Part shown: positions 43,956 to 52,859 of the stretch, one piece after another | Numbering within the stretch: the first letter of the stretch is position 1 | How the letters are laid out: every line of letters begins with the position of its first letter | Assembly: GCA_001510295.1 (NCBI GenBank) | Contig: LFEZ01000017.1 | Coordinates: 1 to 58,316 of the forward strand | Length of the DNA: 58,316 nt | Origin: Thaumarchaeota archaeon casp-thauma4 | GTDB lineage: Archaea > Thermoproteota > Nitrososphaeria > Nitrososphaerales > Nitrosopumilaceae | Direction of reading: 5' to 3' | Program-made: the position numbers and the translations under genes | The notes under the pieces: model-generated | Databases searched by the model: none | What the model was told of the DNA's origin: nothing | The model's input: the letters and a program-made list of their open reading frames with translations, nothing else

Positions 43956-44378
43956 ATTTTTTCTTGCATCAATTATCATTTTTTTATGATGTGCAGGAAT
44001 TTTTGATGGCAATTTCTTGAAATACTGATATTCATTTGACTGAAAATTAATCTCTATATCTTTTGTATTCTTGAATTTAACTAAAAATGCATTTGATATG
44101 TCATGTCTAAACGATACTATGCTTTCATAGATGCCTAATTCCTCTTTAATTGTAATTTGTTTTCCTAATTCCTCTTTTGCCACTCTTTTCACTGCATTTT
44201 TCCGTGTTTCATCACGTCGTATTATTGTACCTGGTAAATGCCAGTAACCTTTGAATGGATTGATTGTTCGTTTTGTAAGTAAAATTGAATTGTCCTCTTT
44301 AAAGATCAATAAATCTACACATGAAAAAGTAAAATATTTTCTAAATTTTGAATAATCTATTTCTGATGCACGTTTCAT
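43944..44378 (-). CDS. Nudix hydrolase resembling GDP-mannose hydrolases
   Basis: 144 residues. The Nudix box region reads WHLPGTIIRRDETRKNAVKR then VAKEELGKQ. The usual glycine-glycine is G-T and the usual R-E is R-V. Together with the preceding NPFKGYW this resembles GDP-mannose mannosyl hydrolases rather than MutT. The exact substrate is unproved. Its start is next to the stop of the 44375 gene (4-nt overlap), so it follows that gene in an operon. Confidence 0.78.
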   Translation of the reverse strand: MKRASEIDYSKFRKYFTFSCVDLLIFKEDNSILLTKRTINPFKGYWHLPGTIIRRDETRKNAVKRVAKEELGKQITIKEELGIYESIVSFRHDISNAFLVKFKNTKDIEINFQSNEYQYFKKLPSKIPAHHKKMIIDARKNLGF

Positions 44379-44890
44379 GACTTATTCTGCTCTTTCATCA
44401 AATATACATTCTCTAAAAGCCATTCACAAAATTCTGTTACCGGTTGAGTGAATTCATACCAAATGTGTAGTGAATGTGGAAGAATGTCAATTTTATCTTG
44501 TATGTTGTCGTTAAAAATTATTCTTACTCCTTCTTTACCTTCATACATGTATGCATCTTCTGTTCTTACTTTTCCTAGCAATTCTAAGGCTTTTTCTTTT
44601 ATTATGCTTCTTTCAAAAGGAAAACGTTTCTTTTCCATATCTATAATCAAACTAAGATCTTGTTTTCCGTACATTTCAAAATTATCAATTTTTCCTTCAT
44701 GTGGGAAATTAACTAATAATTCAATATTGTATTTCTTACCCACAGTTTTGCCAATTTTACCAATTTCTTTATACGCCATACCTGGATTTTTTTTTAATAG
44801 GAAACGTATTTGTGGTAAATTTGATTTTAATGTTTTTTGTAAATCCTCTGTAATTGTCTTAAACATATTTTCATCTTTAGATAATACCAT
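44375..44890 (-). CDS. Hypothetical protein, about 171 aa
   Basis: Soluble protein with a basic helical N-terminus (NLPQIRFLLKKNPGMAYKEI) and an alpha/beta second half ending in HSLHIWYEFTQPVTEFCEWLLE. I prefer ATG 44890 because the longer start at 44938 would overlap the divergent gene beginning at 44932. Upstream of and overlapping the Nudix gene, so probably co-transcribed. No family recognised. Confidence 0.5.
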   Translation of the reverse strand: MVLSKDENMFKTITEDLQKTLKSNLPQIRFLLKKNPGMAYKEIGKIGKTVGKKYNIELLVNFPHEGKIDNFEMYGKQDLSLIIDMEKKRFPFERSIIKEKALELLGKVRTEDAYMYEGKEGVRIIFNDNIQDKIDILPHSLHIWYEFTQPVTEFCEWLLENVYLMKEQNKS

Positions 44891-44931
44891 ATTTAGATTA
44901 GTTTTTTTAGAACAAAATATCTGGATTGAAT

Positions 44932-45576
44932 ATGGCAATGCCTATGGATTATGATAGTATGAGAACAGATGATGATTCTGAGAGAACTAATAATGTAACT
45001 GATTACAAAAGAACTTGTATTGATTTTATTGAAGACATCTCTGGAAGTTATTTGGAATGGGTTGATTATTACAAATTACCTGAAGATGAGGATAAAAAAA
45101 GAAGAAGTGAAATTGCAGCAATTATAGAAAAAACAAACACTTGGCTTGCAAAGGTTCCTACATCTATCAAAGCCGTTGACGTTATCATGAATGACGGAAT
45201 TCAAAAGATGGCTGAGGCTACTGCTGGAAAAATTTTCCAAATTGGTGTGTTCATAAATCAAAAATCTGAATATACGATGGCAAAACCAGGAATAATTGAT
45301 GTTCATGTAAAATCTGTTGGTAGGGATGGCAGGAAAACTAAACTAGGATTTCATCATAAAGATGATAGATTCAGAATTGAATCAACTGGAAAAGTATTTT
45401 TCGATGAAACAAACATTCCTGAACAGGAATTTGATACATTAGATGTGCATCTAAAACTTGATGCTACTAGATGCTCTCAAAGAGATGTGATTTCATTTAC
45501 AGTTATAATTAGTGAAATGAAAGATGGAAATGAATATGACCGTAGAGGATTATCTACTGTAGTTCATATTGTTTAA
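44932..45576 (+). CDS. Hypothetical protein, about 214 aa
   Basis: Starts at ATG 44932 (TTG 44926 is the alternative). An acidic N-terminus with many Asp and Glu is followed by a helical segment (FIEDISGSYLEWVDYYK) and a beta-rich half (KPGIIDVHVKSVGRDGRKTK, FTVIISEMKDG). It is soluble. Divergent from the unknown/Nudix operon and convergent with the Ddn-type gene by 4 nt. No family recognised. Confidence 0.55.
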   Translation: MAMPMDYDSMRTDDDSERTNNVTDYKRTCIDFIEDISGSYLEWVDYYKLPEDEDKKRRSEIAAIIEKTNTWLAKVPTSIKAVDVIMNDGIQKMAEATAGKIFQIGVFINQKSEYTMAKPGIIDVHVKSVGRDGRKTKLGFHHKDDRFRIESTGKVFFDETNIPEQEFDTLDVHLKLDATRCSQRDVISFTVIISEMKDGNEYDRRGLSTVVHIV

Positions 45577-45902
45577 TCATTTTTTGACAATTTTATTTCT
45601 AACACAACTCTAGCTTCTTTTTGTCTACTTTCTTCTGTATATTTTAACTTTGAAATTTTTTGTGCAAGTTCTTCTTCTTGAACTAATCTTGCCAATCCTG
45701 AAAATTCATTTCCATCAAATTCAACTTTCACTTGCGGATGTGCTATTGCATTTTTTAACCAATCACTATTTGAATTTCGTCTAGAAAAATAAATCATATC
45801 ATTGTAAGTTACTGCTTTTGCCCAAACTTTATGTTCCTTACCTGTTTTTCGACCCTTAGTTTTTAGTATCGCTTTGAATGTTAAATTATTAATTATTTTC
45901 AT
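45573..45902 (-). CDS. Ddn-like F420-dependent nitroreductase-family protein
   Basis: 109 residues from ATG 45902 (the longer frame adds nine residues from a TTG-like context). ILKTKGRKTGKEH and WLKNAIAHPQVKVEFDG match the deazaflavin-dependent (Ddn/DUF385) split-barrel family that uses F420. The genome's F420 route is shown by cofE at 15971. Substrate unknown. A tiny membrane-protein frame ends 2 nt upstream of this ATG. Confidence 0.72.
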   Translation of the reverse strand: MKIINNLTFKAILKTKGRKTGKEHKVWAKAVTYNDMIYFSRRNSNSDWLKNAIAHPQVKVEFDGNEFSGLARLVQEEELAQKISKLKYTEESRQKEARVVLEIKLSKND

Positions 45903-45903
45903 T

Positions 45904-46005
45904 TTATCTAAATGCCATAAATGCTGCAAACATGGCGATAAGACATGAACTGCCTACGCCCATAACATACATAATTTTATTTCCTTTCATAAAAAGAGTA
46001 ATCAT
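45904..46005 (-). CDS. Possible 33-aa single-helix membrane protein
   Basis: ATG 46005 (or 45990) to TAA 45904, just before the Ddn-like gene. The last 20 residues (MGVGSSCLIAMFAAFMAF) form one hydrophobic helix preceded by basic residues. The tight spacing to the next gene hints at coupled translation. It could also be chance, given the short length and AT-rich DNA. Confidence 0.35.
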   Translation of the reverse strand: MITLFMKGNKIMYVMGVGSSCLIAMFAAFMAFR

Positions 46006-46032
46006 ATAGAATATTTAAAATACGAAATAATC

Positions 46033-46046
46033 TGCTTTAGCAAGCA
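46033..46046. promoter_or_regulatory. Inverted repeat TGCTT-N4-AAGCA (possible operator)
   Basis: A perfect 5-bp inverted repeat with a 4-nt spacer between the divergent tiny membrane frame and the ABC exporter, just upstream of the exporter's TATA-like box (46047-46057). The position suits a repressor or activator of the exporter. Confidence 0.4.
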
Positions 46047-46057
46047 AATTATATTCT
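46047..46057 (+). promoter_or_regulatory. TATA-like box of the ABC exporter
   Basis: AAATTATATTC is centred about 23-25 nt before ATG 46075, as for a leaderless transcript. Confidence 0.45.
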
Positions 46058-46074
46058 TATTTTAAAAGTTAGTT

Positions 46075-47079
46075 ATGAATGCTATAGAAATCAATTCATT
46101 AACGAAAAAATTTAAAAAATCAACTGCAATTGATAATATCTCACTTAATGTGGAAGAAGGTGAAATCTTTGGTTTTCTGGGTCCAAATGGTGCTGGAAAG
46201 AGTACTACAATGATGATTCTAACAACACTATTGAAACCTACTTCTGGTAATGCATCCGTATTTGGATTTGATGTGATTACAAATCCTTCTAAAGTGCGTA
46301 AAAATATTGGATTTGTTCAACAAGAAATTGGCATTGATGAATATCTGACCGCACGAGAAAATCTACAATTTCAATGTAAAATCAGTCAAATTCCCAAGGA
46401 TCAGACTCAAAAACGAATTGAAGAAGTAATTGATCTTGTCGAGTTAACTGAAAGACAAGATGAACAATCAATCACATTTTCTGGGGGAATGAGAAAAAGA
46501 CTTGATATTGCATGTGGCTTAATTCATAGGCCAAAAGTCTTATTTTTAGATGAGCCAACGGTTGGATTAGACCTTCAAACTCGAAGAAAAATATGGCACT
46601 ACATACGAAAAATTCACAAAGAGTTTGGAATGACCATTTTTGTTTCAACACACTATATGGAAGAAGCAGATGATCTGTGTGACCGAGTTGGTATTATTGA
46701 TTATGGAAAAATTCAGATAGTTGATACTCCTGAATCAATGAAAAATAAATTAGAGACTGACATGATAACATTTTCTATAATCCCTGATGAAACAAAACAG
46801 GAACAATTTACTCAAAAAATTAAAACGCTTGATTTAATTAAAAATGTAGAAATTAACGGTAACACAATGGTTGTTCAATCATCTAATTCAACTCAGATAG
46901 TACCTAAAATTTTTCAGACCGCATCTGAAATTGGAATATCAATTGATTCATTTGTATTGAATAAACCTACTTTAGATGATGTTTTCATTTCATACACGGG
47001 TCACAATTTACGTGATAGCACTGGTGAAAAATTCAATAAAAGAAAAGAATACAATCAATCAAGGAGACGTGGAATGTGA
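46075..47079 (+). CDS. ABC exporter ATP-binding protein (DrrA type)
   Basis: 334 residues. Walker A GPNGAGKST (about 35-43), Q-loop FVQQEIG, signature FSGGMRKRLD (about 137), Walker B VLFLDEPTVGLD and switch His in STHYMEEA. The C-terminal 100 residues are the extra domain typical of drug/antibiotic-type ABC-2 exporters. Its stop overlaps the start of the permease by 4 nt. Confidence 0.93.
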   Translation: MNAIEINSLTKKFKKSTAIDNISLNVEEGEIFGFLGPNGAGKSTTMMILTTLLKPTSGNASVFGFDVITNPSKVRKNIGFVQQEIGIDEYLTARENLQFQCKISQIPKDQTQKRIEEVIDLVELTERQDEQSITFSGGMRKRLDIACGLIHRPKVLFLDEPTVGLDLQTRRKIWHYIRKIHKEFGMTIFVSTHYMEEADDLCDRVGIIDYGKIQIVDTPESMKNKLETDMITFSIIPDETKQEQFTQKIKTLDLIKNVEINGNTMVVQSSNSTQIVPKIFQTASEIGISIDSFVLNKPTLDDVFISYTGHNLRDSTGEKFNKRKEYNQSRRRGM

Positions 47080-47852
47080 TAATCTCTGATACATATGCAA
47101 TTTTCTGGCGTGAAATGAAACGCTATAGGAAATCAAAGAGTGGTGTTATAATTAGATTGATTCAACCTGCAATTTGGATTGTGGTGATGGGAAATATCTT
47201 CTCTGGGACTCAACCGTTAATACAATCTGTAGGATTTGATGGTGAATACATTGAATTCATGGCTCCGGGTGTTTTGATACTAACTGCTATATTTACAAGT
47301 ATTTTTGGTGGTGTTAACACTCTCTGGGATAGACGGTATGGTTTCATGAACAAGGCGCTAACTTCTCCAATTTCTCGTTCATCAATTGCATTAGGAAAAA
47401 TGCTTGCAATATCTATGATTGCAGCATTTCAATCCAGCTTAATTCTTGGAATGGCATTGATGATTGGTGTTAGTATGCCTAATCTATGGATGATTGCACC
47501 AATAATGGGTATTGTAATATTATTCTCGATTGGTTTTTCAGGAATTTCTGTTATGATTGCAGCTGCTGCAAAATCTCAAGAAACATTCTGGGGAATAATC
47601 AATTTTCTTGGAATGCCCTTGTTTTTACTTAGTCCTGCACTTTTCCCACTTGAATTAATGCCAGATTGGCTTGCATCTGTTGCAGCCTTTAATCCAGTTA
47701 GTTATACTGTAATCATAGTTAGAGAGATGATGTCTGGATATGTGAATAGTTTATCTGCAATGACCAGCATTGCTGTTTTAGCAATATTTAGCGTAGTGAT
47801 GATTGGTCTCTCAAGTTATGTATTCACTCGTGATGTCAACAAACCATTCTAA
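47076..47852 (+). CDS. ABC-2 type transporter permease
   Basis: 258 residues starting at GTG, with about six hydrophobic segments and the ABC-2 pattern (FWREMKRYRKSK; FMAPGVLILTAIF; ETFWGIINFLGMPLFLLS). Partner of the adjacent ATPase. The substrate might be a lipid, drug, polysaccharide or metal chelate. The large surface protein that follows after a 101-nt gap has its own Sec signal, so transport by this ABC exporter is not required for it. Confidence 0.9.
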   Translation: MIISDTYAIFWREMKRYRKSKSGVIIRLIQPAIWIVVMGNIFSGTQPLIQSVGFDGEYIEFMAPGVLILTAIFTSIFGGVNTLWDRRYGFMNKALTSPISRSSIALGKMLAISMIAAFQSSLILGMALMIGVSMPNLWMIAPIMGIVILFSIGFSGISVMIAAAAKSQETFWGIINFLGMPLFLLSPALFPLELMPDWLASVAAFNPVSYTVIIVREMMSGYVNSLSAMTSIAVLAIFSVVMIGLSSYVFTRDVNKPF

Positions 47853-47953
47853 ATCACGAATTTACACAATAATTATTTAAATCAACTAGTTCAATGGCAG
47901 AAAAGTTAGTCTATTTTTGACAAAAATTATAAAAAATACTTACAAGGGTAATC

Positions 47954-50900
47954 TTGAGGGGATTTTTAGAGCATTTTTTGTTGCATCGACAGATAGTCCT
48001 AGTCTTAGCATTGATTGTATCTTTAACAGGAATTTCATATATTGAAAATGTTAATGCTGCAAGCAATCATACTTTTGAATCACAATTGGGAATGGCTGGA
48101 ATATCCAAACCTGGATTTTTCTTAAACCCTCAACATTTGGCATTTGATTCAGAAAATAATGTCTATGTAACTGATCTTGGTAATTCACGTGTTCAAAAAT
48201 TTGATTCTACTGGCAAGTTTCTTACTGAATGGGGACATAAAGGAACTAACTCTGGGGAATTTAGTTATCCTACAGGAATTGCAGTTTCTGATGAATTTGT
48301 ATTTGTAGTTGATAACAAAAATAATGATATTCAAAAATTCACTCTTGATGGAGAATTCATTTCAAAATGGGGTGGGTCCGGAAGTAATAATGGATTTTTC
48401 AATTCTCCACTTGGAATAACAATATCTGAAGATAATTTTGTTTACATTGTTGATTCTGGTAATGTAAGAATTCAAAAATTCACTCTTGATGGAGAATATG
48501 TTTCACACTTTAAACAAAATGGGACCAAAGTAGTTAATTTTATTACTCCTGTTGATATTGCAATTAATTCTGATAAAATCTATGTAACTGATTCAACCCA
48601 AAATGGAATAGTCGTTTTTGATCTGGAAGGAAATTTTAAAAAAATACTTAACAATATTGTAGGTGGGTATCCTATTCATCCAGAAGGAATAATTTTTGAT
48701 GAAAAAGATAATTTCTATATCGTTGATTATAGAAATGATAGAATAATTTATTTCAATGATAGTGGCTCTGCATTGTCGATATTTGGTCAGACGGGAAATA
48801 ATAATGGACAATTTAGATTTCCAAAAGATGTTGCAATATCAAATGATGGATATCTCTTTGTTACTGATGCACAAGGCAATCGTATCCAGAAATTTTCTAC
48901 TCCTCTAGTTCAAAATTCTATAAAAATTGATGAGAAAGAAACACTTCCACCTGAAAAAATTGAAACTATAAAATCCCCATTACAACATGTAACGCCTGTC
49001 CCTAATGATTTTCAAAAACCAACAATTATGGTTCCTGATGATGTCTTGGTAGAAGCATCTGGGCAATTAACTTTAATAAATATTGGTGACGCAATGGCAA
49101 CTGATGCAAGTGGAATTTTCTCTCTTTCAAATAATGCTCCATCATCATTTCCTCTAGGAATTAATACTATAATTTGGACTGCTGTTGACGGTTCTGGCAA
49201 TATGGCTATTGCTTCTCAAACTGTCACAATTCAAGATACCACTCTTCCAAAAATATCTCCAATTGGTGACATTTCTCTTGAGGCAAGTTCATCTACTCAA
49301 AATCTTGTAACTTTGACTATTCCTGAAATTTCTGACGAAGTTGGTGTAATGTCAATAACTAACGATGCACCTAAAGTATTCCCACTTGGTGAGACAATCG
49401 TAACCTGGACCGCAACTGATGTTGTAGGTAATGTCTCAACTCTTAACCAATCAATCATCCTGATTGATTCCACTGCACCTCGTATTGCATTTTCTGAAGA
49501 TCTTGTTATTGAGGCATCTAGCTTGAATCTAAATCAAATTGAATTAGTTATACCTGAAACATCTGATGATGTTGAAATCATATCAATAACTAACGATGCA
49601 CCAGAAGTATTCCCACTTGGTGAGACAATTGTAACCTGGACCGTAACTGACTCTTCAGGTAATTTTTCATCGCAATCTTATACAATTACCTTTGTCGATT
49701 CTGTTATTCCTGAAATATTAATTTCTGATCAAACATTTGAAGCAACCATTTCTGGTGGTACAACCATGTCTTTAGAATTACCAGAAATTATTGATATTCA
49801 AAATACAGAATTAACTAACAATGCACCAGAAGTATTCCCACTTGGTGAGACAATCGTAACCTGGACCGCAACTGACTCTTCAGGTAACTCAGCATCAGCA
49901 ACTCAAACTATAACTGTAGTTGATACAACCGCTCCCGTTCTCATTGCACCTGAAAATTTGATTATAGAAGCAGAAAGCACATTAACCGAAATTGAAAATC
50001 TTGGTGAATCTATTGCTGAAGATGTATCTGGAATTGCAACAATAACTAACGATGCACCTAAAGTATTCCCACTTGGTGAGACCATTGTAACCTGGACCGC
50101 AACTGATGATTATGGTAATACAATATCAAATATACAAACTATCACTGTATTAGATACAATTTCACCTGTAATAACAGCACCCTCTGATTTTCAAATTGAA
50201 GCAAGTGATATTGAAAGTAATTTTATTGATTTAATTGGTGTTAGAGCATCTGATGATGTTGAAATCATATCAATAACTAACGATGCACCCGAAGTATTCC
50301 CATTTGGTGAGACAATTGTAACCTGGACCGCAACTGACTCTTCAGGTAACTCAGCATCAGATTCTCAACAAATTTTATTTATAGATACAACCTCGCCATC
50401 TATTACTGTTCCATCTGATATTGAAGCTGAAATATATGATAAAATTGGAATAGAAATCGATACTGGTGTAGCTGTATCTGTTGATGTAATTGATGATACT
50501 CCAACAATAACTAACGATGCACCCGAAGTATTCCCATTTGGTGAGACCATTGTAACCTGGACCGCAACTGACTCTTCAGGTAACTCAGAATCAGCAACTC
50601 AAACTATAACTGTAGTTGATACAACCGCTCCCGTTCTCATTGCACCTGAACCAATCATTCAAGAGGCAATTAATGATGTAGCTAATCCTGTAAGAATAGG
50701 AAATCCTGAATCTATTGATATCATGGAAATCATATCAATAACTAACGATGCACCAGAAGTATTCCCATTTGGTGAGACAATTGTAACCTGGACCGCAACT
50801 GACTCTTCAGGTAACTCAGAATCAGCAACTCAAACTATAACTGTAGTTGATACAACATTGCCAACAATCATTGCTCCTGCCAATGTAGAATTTGAAGCAA

Positions 50901-51904
50901 TATCAATGGAAAACAATCTTGTTGAATTTGGATTTGCAGAAGCATCTGATCAAGTTGAAATCATATCAATAACTAACGATGCACCAGAAGTATTCACACT
51001 TGGTGAGACAATTGTAACCTGGACCGCAACTGACTCTTCAGGTAACTCAGAATCAGCAACTCAAACCATAACTGTAGTTGATACAACCGCTCCAGTAATT
51101 GTTAACCCTGAAAATATAATTTCAAATGCAACTTCAAAATTAAACAATATTGTAAAATTAGACCAAATTTCAGTAGTTGATTCTATTAGTGTCGTCCAAA
51201 TAACAAACAATGCTCCATCATACTATGAATTTGGTGAGACAATTGTAACCTGGACCGCAACTGACTCTTCAGGTAACTCAGCATCAGCAACTCAAACTAT
51301 AACTGTAGTTGATACAACCGCTCCTATCATATCTACACCTCAAAACGTTATTGTGAATGCTGTAAATACTGAAACTTTCCTTGAAATTGGATTAGCCTCT
51401 GTAAGTGACATAATTGATGATACTCCAACAATAACTAACGATGCACCTAAAGTATTCCCACTTGGTGAGACAATTGTAACCTGGACCGCAACTGACAAGT
51501 TTGGAAATATATCTTCATCGTTACAAACAATCTCTGTTCAAACATGTGGTAATGATCCTCTATCATACAACATGATTGTTGGTTCTGAAGATGATGACAT
51601 CCTAATTGGCACTAAATTATCTGATTTGATATTTGGAAATTCTGGTGATGATATTATCTCTGGTGATAAAGGAAATGACTGTATTATTGCAGGTGATGGT
51701 GATGATATAATATTTGGAAACGAAGGTAATGATAATATTTATGGTCAAGATGGTAATGACATAATTAAAGGTCAATCAGGTGAAGACTTTATTTCTGGTG
51801 GATTTGGATTGGATGTAATTGATGGTGGCGAAGACATTGACACCTGTGAAATAATTGATGAACAAAATTATGATATTGTAATAAAATGTGAGTCAAATGA
51901 ATAA
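47954..51904 (+). CDS. 1316-aa secreted NHL/HYR/RTX surface protein
   Basis: Starts at TTG; signal peptide at residues about 1-35 (QIVLVLALIVSLTGISYI, cleavage near NVNAA). Then an NHL-type beta-propeller (residues about 50-320: NVYVTDLGNSRVQKFD and relatives), a short linker, and 11 tandem HYR modules of about 75 residues (residues 356-1200). The C-terminal calcium-binding RTX-like nonapeptides come last (GNSGDDIISGDKGND, GDGDDIIFGNEGND, about 1215-1300). The layout suggests a calcium-stiffened adhesin or surface scaffold. The HYR cores are nearly identical even in DNA. No C-terminal anchor. Its stop overlaps the next gene by 8 nt. Confidence 0.88.
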   Translation: MRGFLEHFLLHRQIVLVLALIVSLTGISYIENVNAASNHTFESQLGMAGISKPGFFLNPQHLAFDSENNVYVTDLGNSRVQKFDSTGKFLTEWGHKGTNSGEFSYPTGIAVSDEFVFVVDNKNNDIQKFTLDGEFISKWGGSGSNNGFFNSPLGITISEDNFVYIVDSGNVRIQKFTLDGEYVSHFKQNGTKVVNFITPVDIAINSDKIYVTDSTQNGIVVFDLEGNFKKILNNIVGGYPIHPEGIIFDEKDNFYIVDYRNDRIIYFNDSGSALSIFGQTGNNNGQFRFPKDVAISNDGYLFVTDAQGNRIQKFSTPLVQNSIKIDEKETLPPEKIETIKSPLQHVTPVPNDFQKPTIMVPDDVLVEASGQLTLINIGDAMATDASGIFSLSNNAPSSFPLGINTIIWTAVDGSGNMAIASQTVTIQDTTLPKISPIGDISLEASSSTQNLVTLTIPEISDEVGVMSITNDAPKVFPLGETIVTWTATDVVGNVSTLNQSIILIDSTAPRIAFSEDLVIEASSLNLNQIELVIPETSDDVEIISITNDAPEVFPLGETIVTWTVTDSSGNFSSQSYTITFVDSVIPEILISDQTFEATISGGTTMSLELPEIIDIQNTELTNNAPEVFPLGETIVTWTATDSSGNSASATQTITVVDTTAPVLIAPENLIIEAESTLTEIENLGESIAEDVSGIATITNDAPKVFPLGETIVTWTATDDYGNTISNIQTITVLDTISPVITAPSDFQIEASDIESNFIDLIGVRASDDVEIISITNDAPEVFPFGETIVTWTATDSSGNSASDSQQILFIDTTSPSITVPSDIEAEIYDKIGIEIDTGVAVSVDVIDDTPTITNDAPEVFPFGETIVTWTATDSSGNSESATQTITVVDTTAPVLIAPEPIIQEAINDVANPVRIGNPESIDIMEIISITNDAPEVFPFGETIVTWTATDSSGNSESATQTITVVDTTLPTIIAPANVEFEAISMENNLVEFGFAEASDQVEIISITNDAPEVFTLGETIVTWTATDSSGNSESATQTITVVDTTAPVIVNPENIISNATSKLNNIVKLDQISVVDSISVVQITNNAPSYYEFGETIVTWTATDSSGNSASATQTITVVDTTAPIISTPQNVIVNAVNTETFLEIGLASVSDIIDDTPTITNDAPKVFPLGETIVTWTATDKFGNISSSLQTISVQTCGNDPLSYNMIVGSEDDDILIGTKLSDLIFGNSGDDIISGDKGNDCIIAGDGDDIIFGNEGNDNIYGQDGNDIIKGQSGEDFISGGFGLDVIDGGEDIDTCEIIDEQNYDIVIKCESNE
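49018..51545 (+). repeat. Eleven tandem HYR-encoding repeats
   Basis: Eleven in-frame repeats of roughly 225 nt. The core encoding TNDAPEVFPLGETIVTWTAT and the following TDSSGNSASATQTITVVDT is almost unchanged in most copies, while the first half of each repeat has diverged. The contrast suggests recent homogenisation by recombination. Confidence 0.8.
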
Positions 51905-52811
51905 GGTTCCAATAATTATCACATCCCTTGTAATAGTATGCATATTTGCTTCGTCCTCAATTCCTAATTCTGAAGCAAAGTTATGGGATTTGATAGTTGA
52001 TATAGAATTTCTAAAAAGCGCAATAATTGATGAACAAAAACCAATTCTAATTGGCACTGTTGTTGATCATGCATATCGTCCGTTATCGAATATTGATGTC
52101 AAACTAACTTTTGCAGGTGAATCCTACATGTTAAAAACAGATGGAAATGGTGAGTTTGGAACAGAAATTGATGTAAGTGATTTAAAACCTCGTACATATT
52201 CTATGCAGGTACTTGCTACTAGCGATGATGGAAAGAAAGGCATGGCACGTACAACTTTGGAAATTGCAGGTCATACAGAAAAGTCTGCTAAATATGATAG
52301 ACAACTTGAATCTATGGAAATGGCAAATGACTCATCAAAACTCCGCCAAAATCCAAATGATCCGATATCTATAATTTTATATCAACATTATTTGAAATTA
52401 CAAGAAAATGCTGCTCAAGCAAAATATGAAGAAGAATTATTGGATATTCCTCAACAAAAAATTAGAGATGTAAGGTTAATGACATATGATGCGCTAAAAA
52501 AATACTTAGAAAAATATCCACTAGTCACTCGTAACTTTGAAGATTCAGCAAAATTCGGAAAATTTTTACAAAATCTTGATGATGAAAAACGAACACTCTT
52601 TGAATTACAACTAAATTATACAAAACTACGTTATATTGAAGCTCAAAACATCATGCATGATATTTTGAAAAATGGTGGAACTGTAAAGGATGCTAGAGCG
52701 GCATATTTTGAACATCTTTCTATAACTCATGAAGAAATGGTCTCATTCACATCAAATATACAAAAAACCGAAATTCCTTCAAAGCCTTCAACAAATTCAA
52801 CTGAAAATTAA
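51897..52811 (+). CDS. Secreted protein with carboxypeptidase-regulatory-like domain
   Basis: About 304 residues from ATG 51897 (GTG 51888 is the alternative). Signal peptide VPIIITSLVIVCIFASSSI. Residues about 50-130 form a beta-sandwich of the carboxypeptidase-regulatory type (ILIGTVVDHAYRPLSNIDVKL). The remaining 170 residues are helical, with a coiled-coil-like stretch (RTLFELQLNYTKLRYIEAQN). Overlaps the giant surface protein's stop by 8 nt, suggesting it is co-translated and may be its partner on the cell surface. Confidence 0.72.
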   Translation: MNKVPIIITSLVIVCIFASSSIPNSEAKLWDLIVDIEFLKSAIIDEQKPILIGTVVDHAYRPLSNIDVKLTFAGESYMLKTDGNGEFGTEIDVSDLKPRTYSMQVLATSDDGKKGMARTTLEIAGHTEKSAKYDRQLESMEMANDSSKLRQNPNDPISIILYQHYLKLQENAAQAKYEEELLDIPQQKIRDVRLMTYDALKKYLEKYPLVTRNFEDSAKFGKFLQNLDDEKRTLFELQLNYTKLRYIEAQNIMHDILKNGGTVKDARAAYFEHLSITHEEMVSFTSNIQKTEIPSKPSTNSTEN

Positions 52812-52859
52812 CTATTATTTCTGTTAGATTAATAATTCCCTAATCCATACAATGGCATA

